Positions 57,980 to 64,000 of a DNA stretch of 64,000 bases are shown here, piece after piece. The notes under the pieces are model-generated. The model worked only from the letters and a program-made list of their open reading frames with translations, ran no database searches and was not told where the DNA came from. Source of the stretch: Ornithodoros turicata. Lineage: Eukaryota > Arthropoda > Arachnida > Ixodida > Argasidae. Numbering within the stretch: the first letter of the stretch is position 1; each line of letters opens with the position of its first letter. The DNA lies in contig NC_088201.1 of the NCBI RefSeq assembly GCF_037126465.1, positions 6,205,001-6,269,000 on the forward strand, given 5' to 3'. A program made the translations under genes and the position numbers.

Positions 57980-58602
57980 TAGGGAGTGACTTTTTTTCGG
58001 GTTAAATGCCCTTCTCAGATTCGGGGGGTAAAAATCGGGCGCTATTTTTAAAATCTGTAATTCGAGGAGAAATCGGGCGATAATTGCGCCTTCGAGTGTT
58101 ATCGGGCGTTTTTTGTTTCTCCTCTTGTCTATTAAGTCCTTTCCTAATCTCTCTCTCTCTCTTTTTTTTTGCGGAATCGTGACCTTCCAGCGGTAATCCC
58201 CGAAGGCATAGACAGTGTTGACACACACACGTGTGTATTGCTGGGAACGTAACCCAAGCAGCACAATGTACTGGAAGTCGAGTGCATTAGGGGTGGACGG
58301 TATGTGTCTTATCAATTGTTCTGTAGTTTCATGGTTCTGTTCAAGGCCTTTCATCTACCCGTCCACCCCTACTGCACTCGACTTTCAGAGCATTTTGCTG
58401 CTTGGGAAGCGACCCATTCTGACATGTGTTATACGTGGCGACCTTTGTTCGTCTTCAGTGGCAACGTCACTTGAGGATTTTATAGTGACTGGAATTCGGG
58501 GGGAGAAATCGGGTTTAACCCGAATTGGTCGGAGGTCAGTTCGGGGGGGGGGGGGGGGATAACCGGGCAGAACCGGGTTTAACTCGAAAAAGTCACTCCC
58601 TA
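57980..58602. mobile_element. hAT-type MITE with TAGGGAGTGACTTTTT ends
   Basis: Ends TAGGGAGTGACTTTTTTTCG and the inverse ..CGAAAAAGTCACTCCCTA. The flanks GATATATT (57972-57979) and CATATATT (58603-58610) match at seven of eight. GGGTTAAA/TTTAACCCG motifs recur inside. It carries palindromic MITE copy 5. Confidence 0.85.
58253..58406. mobile_element. Palindromic CCCAAGCAGC MITE, copy 5, nested in a hAT MITE
   Basis: Loop in the same orientation as copy 1 (TATGTGTCTTATCAA). It is the most diverged arm pair (CTGGAAGTCG, TTCAGAGCA). Its place inside the hAT MITE shows it inserted later. Confidence 0.85.
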
Positions 58603-59354
58603 CATATATTCTATACAGTGTTTATAAAAACAAAACAGTATCTTTACAATTGTTATTTTTTAAGACAACTGCTTGGAAACGGAGGGGGGGGGGAGGATAT
58701 GTTTATCGAAAAAAAAAAAAAAAGTCGGCTACGTTTGGCTGCGTGCAGTTGCCACCGAAATGTTTAGCAGGACACGATCGCTAGCCACGCGTAGCCAGAG
58801 GGCCGAAGCAGACGACACATTGACTTCATTCCACTTTATACGTCCACGAAACGAAGCTCTCTCTTCTATATAGCGCTGTCGTCTGCACAGGAATGAAATC
58901 ATAAACAAATCTGGTGTAAAATAGGATAAGCGAGCCAAGAAAGGGACCGTCAGATGAAATATGGATGAGCGCCGAATCAGATACCAATTTAAGAAAAGTC
59001 ACGCGGTAGCGTTGATCTTTGACGGATTTCGACTCTCTGTCGCCATTTCGGTTAGCCGGTTCACGAAGACCGTACTCGCTAAAAGGTGGAACGACATTGA
59101 GAAATCGAAACCGAATCACCAATCGAGAAGAAACGGTATATCCTGCGCTATATTGGGGATGTCTGGGAGAGGCGCGCGGCGTGAAACAGGGTGGTTACCA
59201 ATTGGGGCCAGCAGTGCGTGACCAGCCAGTGGCAGGAGAATTCTTCTGCGACGATCAAAAACCGTGACGAATAAGACAGAACGTCTCGAATGTAAGCCAG
59301 CGGGCACTCCCGGTATCAGGGACAACCGTCGTTGGGGTACGTGGTGCATTCCTA
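58603..59354. other. No gene that I can support
   Basis: Contains G runs at 58543 and 58683 on its left border and an A run at 58709. Frames on both strands lack domains. Confidence 0.4.
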
Positions 59355-59549
59355 CACTCTTAGAAATGAACTTCACCGCATAGCACGCTCCTCGCCAACC
59401 ATCATCTCGAATGATATCGTTATCAGCACTGATTTGTTGAAAACGGGAGGTGTACGCCTTTTTTGTGACACTTATGCTGTTCATAATTGTCACAAAAAAG
59501 GCGTACGCCTCTCGTTTGCAACAAATCAGGGCAGATAATGATATCATTG
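59355..59549. mobile_element. CACTCTTA MITE, copy 4 (right end lost)
   Basis: The left TA and arm are intact (CACTCTTAGAAATGAACTTC), as is the GGTGTACGCC / GGCGTACGCC core. The sequence leaves the family after GATAATGATATCATT, so about 50 bp of the right arm are missing. Confidence 0.8.
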
Positions 59550-59645
59550 GCCACAGACGTAGAACAGTTTCCCTACCAAAGTGTTGTAGCAAAATACTGG
59601 AGAACGTGACGATTCCACGAATCAAGAGAGCTTTAGTGCATCGTA

Positions 59646-60460
59646 CGCTATCGCCTTTGCGTACGTAACGGATAGCGTTATGGTTCTGCGCAATGCGCGA
59701 AGCTCTCTTTAGGTACGTTCGATTAGGCCTGCACTGCCTGAACCAGTTCCGGTGGTGCTGCACTCGCCCGTTCGTTTCGCCAGTGCAGCCCGAGCGCCCC
59801 CTGCACCGTCTCGTTCGTTTCAAACCAGTGCACGCCAAGTGTAGCCCTACTGTAAGGAAACTCTGCACTCCCGCACGGGTCAGTTCAACGGTAGTGCAGA
59901 GTAATGGCGGCAATGGCAGCAGACGACACAAGGCAAATAATAGTTAATGTAAATGCCGGAAGAGACGTTTGAATTCCAAGCCGAAATAACGATTCACTAC
60001 AGTTTCAGTGTACATTGGTACACGGTTCCTGTCAGTTCGCAGAAGATTCAACGCTATCACGGTTACCATAGGTCGTCGAATTCTTCGTCCTCGCTGTCAG
60101 AATCCACAAGTTCCATGGCTGTTTGCACAATTGTTGAACAGTTCATTGTGTTCGAAGTTAAAAATCAGCAATGCACGTGTGATTGAAATGTCACACGCGT
60201 CCTTACAATCCGTAGCGGTGTTAAGACTCGCGGAGAGCAGAAGGCCTGCACTAGCGCTGCACTTCGATATTCGTTTCGCGGCGGCACTAGTGTTGCACCG
60301 TTGAACTGGAGCTTGCCTATAGTGCTGCGCTAGTTCAGAACTGGCCCTGCACCGCCCGGAACTGGTTCAGGGAGTGCAGGCCTAATCGAACGTACCTTTT
60401 ATGTATTGCGCGTGCGCAGAACCACCAACGCTATCCCTTACGTACGCAAAGGCGATAGCG
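59646..60460. mobile_element. CGCTATCGC palindromic element with a nested insertion
   Basis: Arms CGCTATCGCCTTTGCGTACG and the inverse (..CGTACGCAAAGGCGATAGCG) each continue through TTCTGCGCA. A 687-bp element (59711-60397) is inserted at the centre. Related to the cluster at 52987. Confidence 0.75.
59711..60397. mobile_element. AGGTACGTTCGATTAGGCC MITE nested in the CGCTATCGC element
   Basis: Inverted ends AGGTACGTTCGATTAGGCCT and the exact inverse, continuing through GCACT and CTGAACCAGTTCC. TTT (or TTTA/TTTT) flanks both sides, so the duplication is 3-4 bp, as in Harbinger-like elements. The internal GCAC..CAGTGCA motifs are repeated. No transposase. Confidence 0.75.
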
Positions 60461-60461
60461 C

Positions 60462-60812
60462 ACTTAGACTGAAGATGTTTTTTCAGATTTTAGCTGGCGA
60501 ATTGAAAATTGATTATCGAAATTTGTTTTCGCTGAGTTCCACTCAACAGAGCAGAATTCGCCATTGCCGGCATGTAGACACTTTTCGACCGAGGGTGAAT
60601 TGTTACCAGTATTCTTTCGTTCACCGCACCGCTATTGAATGGAATGCTCTTCCCAACAGGGTTGTATGTGCCCAGTCGTCGCAGTCTTTTTGTGATAGAT
60701 TACATGCTACATATACGACTTAGTGAAATGTTGTACGTTGAATGATGTATGTACATTCATGCCTTGGCCGACCTCAGTTGGCTGGCATTATAGTTAAATA
60801 AATAAAAACTCA
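60462..60812 (+). pseudogene. LINE 3' end (ORF2 C-terminus, UTR and A-rich tail)
   Basis: The frame to 60721 reads LKMFFQILAGELKIDYRNLF, RPRVNCYQYSFVHRTAIEWN and ALPNRVVCAQSSQSFCDRL. The pattern SF..R...EWN.LP....  ..SF...L is typical of CR1/RTE-like LINE C-termini. A short UTR ends in TTAAATAAATAAAAA. It is strongly 5'-truncated and begins at the edge of the palindromic element. Confidence 0.65.
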
Positions 60813-61378
60813 CTATATTATCAGTTTTGCCGGCTCGCCTCTTCATAACCCCGAACCCTTCAATTCGCGTCATTTTCTTTCCTTTCTCTATATATACCGG
60901 AGGCCTGTGTTCACCTTAGCGACGGCCCTATAAGTTTTGGTCATTTTTTCCGGAAGGAAATTTCCGTGGCCGTTTCCAGGGGCAGAACCTCTATCGCGAC
61001 CGTTTTTTTTTTTCTCAGCGGGGCCTAATGGGAGGCATCGCTTCGCACGTTCCACCATGCCTGGCTTCATTTCATCATTCCCGCTCCCGTATAATGAGCC
61101 AGAGAAATGAGTTTCGTAATGGGGCTAGAATTATAGCACGGGTGGCCGTCAAAACAGCTCATACGTGCACTTTCGTTTTTCGAGGCGACGCACAAATTGT
61201 GGAAAGAAACAACAAAAATGCACGCTCGTCTCGCTCGATTTTTATTTTTTTTTGACGAGTTCCTATACGGTGAATTCTCTTATCATCCAGAATATTTTTG
61301 ACGCAGTTCATGATTCCAAGGTTTGCTTGGTCGGCCAGGTTGTTTGATTGTATCTATGGTGGATGCTTCTTTTTTCTT
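60813..61378. other. No gene seen
   Basis: Short frames only, T runs at 61004-61013 and 61245-61252. Confidence 0.45.
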
Positions 61379-61560
61379 TTTGGCCGTTATGAGACATCTT
61401 CGGCCGTAATGAGACTACCTTCGGCCGTATTGAGACTTTGGCCGTAACGAGACACTTGGGGATTAAAGGATTTTCGGACGTAATGAGACTTTCGGCCGTA
61501 ATGAGACTTTCGGCCGTAATGAGACTTCGGCCGTAATGAGACTCGGGCCGTAATGAGATG
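61379..61560. repeat. CGGCCGTAATGAGAC minisatellite
   Basis: About ten units of roughly 16-19 bp, each with (T)TCGGCCGTAATGAGAC. The first units vary (GTTATG, GTATTG, GTAACG) and the later ones are nearly identical. A 24-bp unrelated stretch interrupts it near 61455. Confidence 0.9.
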
Positions 61561-61712
61561 TTACCGGTTGTTCAGACACGTCCGGGTGTATGCAACATTT
61601 GTTGGTGATTGCTCCGTGGGTTGGTGGGTTGTGGTGGGTTCGAGTATACTACCACAGTCTTTGCTTTTTCCTGGGCCGTCCAGACGGCACAGTTTCCCCG
61701 ACTCGGGACGTA

Positions 61713-61930
61713 CATTCTTAAAAATGAACTTCACCACATAGCACGCTCCTGGGCAACCATCATCCCGAATAACCATGTTCTCGCCCCTGATTTGTTGAAA
61801 ACGAGAGGCGGAGCCTATGTTGTGGCCATTATGTACGGCACAGAATAGGCTCCGCCTTTCGTTTTCAACAAATCGGGGGCGAGAACGTTCTCATTCGGGA
61901 TGATGGTTGGCCAGGAGCGTGCTATGTGGT
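61713..61930. mobile_element. CACTCTTA MITE, copy 5 (right end replaced by a SINE)
   Basis: Starts at TA|CATTCTTAAAAATGAACTTC and keeps long arms with ATTTGTTGAAAACG(A/A)GAGGCGG. It breaks off at GCTATGTGGT, where the SINE begins. The core differs (GAGCCTATGTTG / CAGAATAGGCTC), so this is a subfamily. Confidence 0.8.
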
Positions 61931-61932
61931 AC

Positions 61933-62260
61933 CAGCTCCGGTGGCGCAGCGGTAACGCGTGCGCTTGGAGACTGGGAGGTCCGCGGTTCGAATCCGCGGG
62001 CCGGCTGTGCCGTCTGGGGTTTTTCCTGGGTTTCCCTCAGATGTGTAATAGGCGTATGCCGGTACAGTTCCCCTGAAGTCGGCCCATGGACGCAGCTATC
62101 CTCCCCCCGAGCCGATTCCGCTCGGTCTTCCACTTCACCCTTCCTCTCCACCACCTTTCCCTTCCCGAGAAACATGCCGCCTAATCAGGCAGGCAGACCT
62201 CTCGGCTCCTCCCAAGGACACTCCTCCTCGCCTCTCGGTCCTATATAACACGGAATCAAA
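61933..62260 (+). mobile_element. tRNA-derived SINE, near full length
   Basis: The head CTCCGGTGGCGCAGCGGTAA carries box A (TGGCGCAGCGG), and GGTTCGAATCC at about 61984 is box B; both are intact, so RNA polymerase III transcription is plausible. The tRNA-like part of about 75 bp is followed by a 250-bp tail (TTTTTCCTGGGTTTCCCTCA, GTACAGTTCCCCTGAAGTCG). It inserted into the MITE at its left. Confidence 0.8.
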
Positions 62261-63098
62261 AGACACGTCCACACAGGAAGCATGAAACGCGCGGGGTGTA
62301 CATTAAGGAACTCTCTATAGTAGGAACCCCCAACAGTAGATTTGCAGTGTTCCCCTATCATGTCCCGAAATTCCGGATATTTTCTCGAAAAAATCTCCGG
62401 ATTTTGGGACGTGAAGAACACCCGGAATATCCCGGCAACATCGGGATTCGGGACATCCCGGATCCCATTATATACCTGCATCGCTGCAAAACCGGGAGAA
62501 AGCGTGTTGCTCGTTTTTATTACTCGCGCGAAATGTGCATAGCGTCGTTGAATGAAGAGTTCGCACATATAGCTAGCACCCTCCAACTCTCTCCACGCTC
62601 ACAGCTCCACCCTCCAAACTCAGGCTGTCCCTTGAACGTAAATCTACCGCACAATTCCACGTGTATGCTCCAAAGTATTTACGCGAAGGTGGGGTTGAGA
62701 GTTTCCACTGTGCCACCCATTTACACTCTCTGTAATATTTTCTCACTCTCTGTAATATCACCTTCCGGGGAATATATTATGACCCGATTATAACTTAAAA
62801 CAGTCCACGGAAGCTTTCGCATTAATCCCATATTTCTCGGCCAAGTTGGCCCCGACTATATATAGTAATACTGGGGCCCAAAACCCGATATGTTCTCTCC
62901 CAATCAATATCCTCGAACCGTCCAAGTATTGGGGATTTCGAAAATCCTTGGGTATATGCTTTCTGCATATTCGTTATATAATTTACTTTAATGGAGAGTC
63001 GTATTATTCGGGTCTTTAGTTCGTTATTAGGATTAACAAATAATGCTTTCTTTCACACACAAGGTGTGGGGGAGAAGGTGGGGTGAAAAAAGCTAAGA
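62261..63098. other. No gene seen; CCGGGA-rich patch
   Basis: 62355-62470 is rich in TCCCGAAATTCCGG and CGGGATTCGGGACATCCCGG motifs, perhaps a MITE relic. The frame 62296-62793 has no domain. Confidence 0.45.
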
Positions 63099-63350
63099 GT
63101 TATACGCCAGTTATACGCCAGTTATACGCCGGTTATACGCCGGTTATACGCCGGTTATACGCCGGTTATACGCCGGTTATACGCCAGTTATACGCCAGTT
63201 ATACGCCGGTTATACGCCGGTTATACGCCGGTTATACGCCGGTTATACGCCGGTTATACGCCGGTTATACGCCGGTTATACGCCAGTTATACGCCAGTTA
63301 TACGCCAGTTATACGCCAGTTATACGCCAGTTATACGCCAGTTATACGCC
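63099..63350. repeat. 11-bp minisatellite GTTATACGCCR, 23 units
   Basis: The unit is GTTATACGCC followed by A or G. The A and G variants occur in runs, not at random. Because 11 is not a multiple of 3, three units translate as an 11-residue repeat (YTPVIRQLYAG) in every frame, which creates a false 114-codon frame. Confidence 0.97.
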
Positions 63351-64000
63351 TCAAGACGTTTTTGATGGTTGGAAGGGGAATAGTGCAACAGAAAACCACA
63401 AGCTGTGTTTGTTGTCCATGTTTGTAGTCTTTTTAGGTCTTTTTTTTTTAAACCCATGTGAGCAACGCACGAATGCACAAGAGCGTCCGATTTCACCTCG
63501 AAAATATAATTTAAAATAAAGCACCCAATTTTCGGAAAGGCATCTAAACCGAAAAAGTCAGATACTACCTATATACTGTAGCGCTGAAAAAGTAAGCGAT
63601 TCGGATAAAGACGCACGTGTTGTCTCGAATATATACGCAAGAGGGAGATTTAGGAAATCGTAAGCACCCTCCTATTCCGATTGCGTATGGCTGTCAATCA
63701 ATCAATCAATCAAATATCAGCAGTGTGATGTCAGTCACTCCATAAGGAATCAGGCGATTGGCTTATCATGTTTTCGGAAACGTTATCGTGACTTGTACGT
63801 TCTACTTCTACAAACTCCGTTCTCCTAAAACACTTGTCTATATGAGAGCACACGCTTCTGTTCCCATTTGGCCGGAGGGAGCGTTACCTCGTCTACAAAT
63901 GGAGAATCATTTCGAAGCGACATTTCCTAAGGTCGACAAAAGAGCTCTCCGTACGAATCAAATCACACATTGCGGAGTCCCCTGGTCACACCGTCTCGTT
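63351..64000. other. No gene seen
   Basis: AT-rich, with a (TCAA)n array at 63695-63712 and no domain-bearing frame. Confidence 0.45.

Noticed and set aside
61933..62010. tRNA gene with intact A and B boxes
   Set aside because: The acceptor ends do not pair and the sequence runs into a SINE tail also seen at 51262.
63083..63427. 114-codon open frame of YTPVIRQ repeats
   Set aside because: It is a translation of an 11-bp satellite, open in all frames by unit structure, with no other coding sign.

Overview
This is a stretch of animal nuclear DNA. It has split genes with GT-AG introns, long non-coding gaps, tRNA-derived SINEs, LINEs, LTR elements and many miniature inverted-repeat elements. 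The repeat mix and the two host proteins suggest an arthropod. My best guess is a tick or other arachnid, but that is inference without a database search.

Two host genes can be rebuilt exon by exon. A pantothenate kinase gene lies on the + strand (four coding exons, 1344-8526, 373 aa) and makes the first committed step of coenzyme A synthesis. The gene for translation release factor eRF1 lies on the - strand (four coding exons, 19514-17150, 441 aa). The two genes converge, with their 3' ends about 5-7 kb apart. A weak third candidate is a first exon in a CpG-rich patch (55233-55280, + strand). I see no other host gene.

The rest is mobile DNA. 1-17 kb: pantothenate kinase, whose 5.3-kb last intron holds two Tigger/pogo remnants, a SINE and a TTAA-flanked element with a hAT MITE inside it. 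Another Tigger remnant and a hAT MITE with a perfect 8-bp target duplication follow. 17-22.6 kb: eRF1, then a palindromic MITE and a larger hAT MITE. 23-27.4 kb: an inverted-repeat element with TA ends that encloses a decayed RNase H-bearing LINE, with a second LINE in the opposite direction. 27.8-47.6 kb: three copies of one repeat block (A, B, C) linked to LINE 5' ends. Copy B was hit by a hAT element that itself carries a short non-autonomous LTR element. Copy C was hit by an intact gypsy-type LTR retrotransposon (37963-44815) with long gag and pol frames. Each copy preserves the empty site of the other's insertion. 48-64 kb: a dense MITE landscape with nested and abutting insertions, a tRNA-SINE, a LINE tail and two minisatellites.

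I found no CRISPR array, operon, prophage or clear new enzymatic system. The most unusual signals are a five-copy near-perfect palindromic MITE that shows no target duplication, a group of MITEs whose bodies are built from short TTAA-centred palindromes, reciprocal filled and empty insertion sites, and a gypsy element whose pol lies in the +1 frame with no zinc knuckle in gag.
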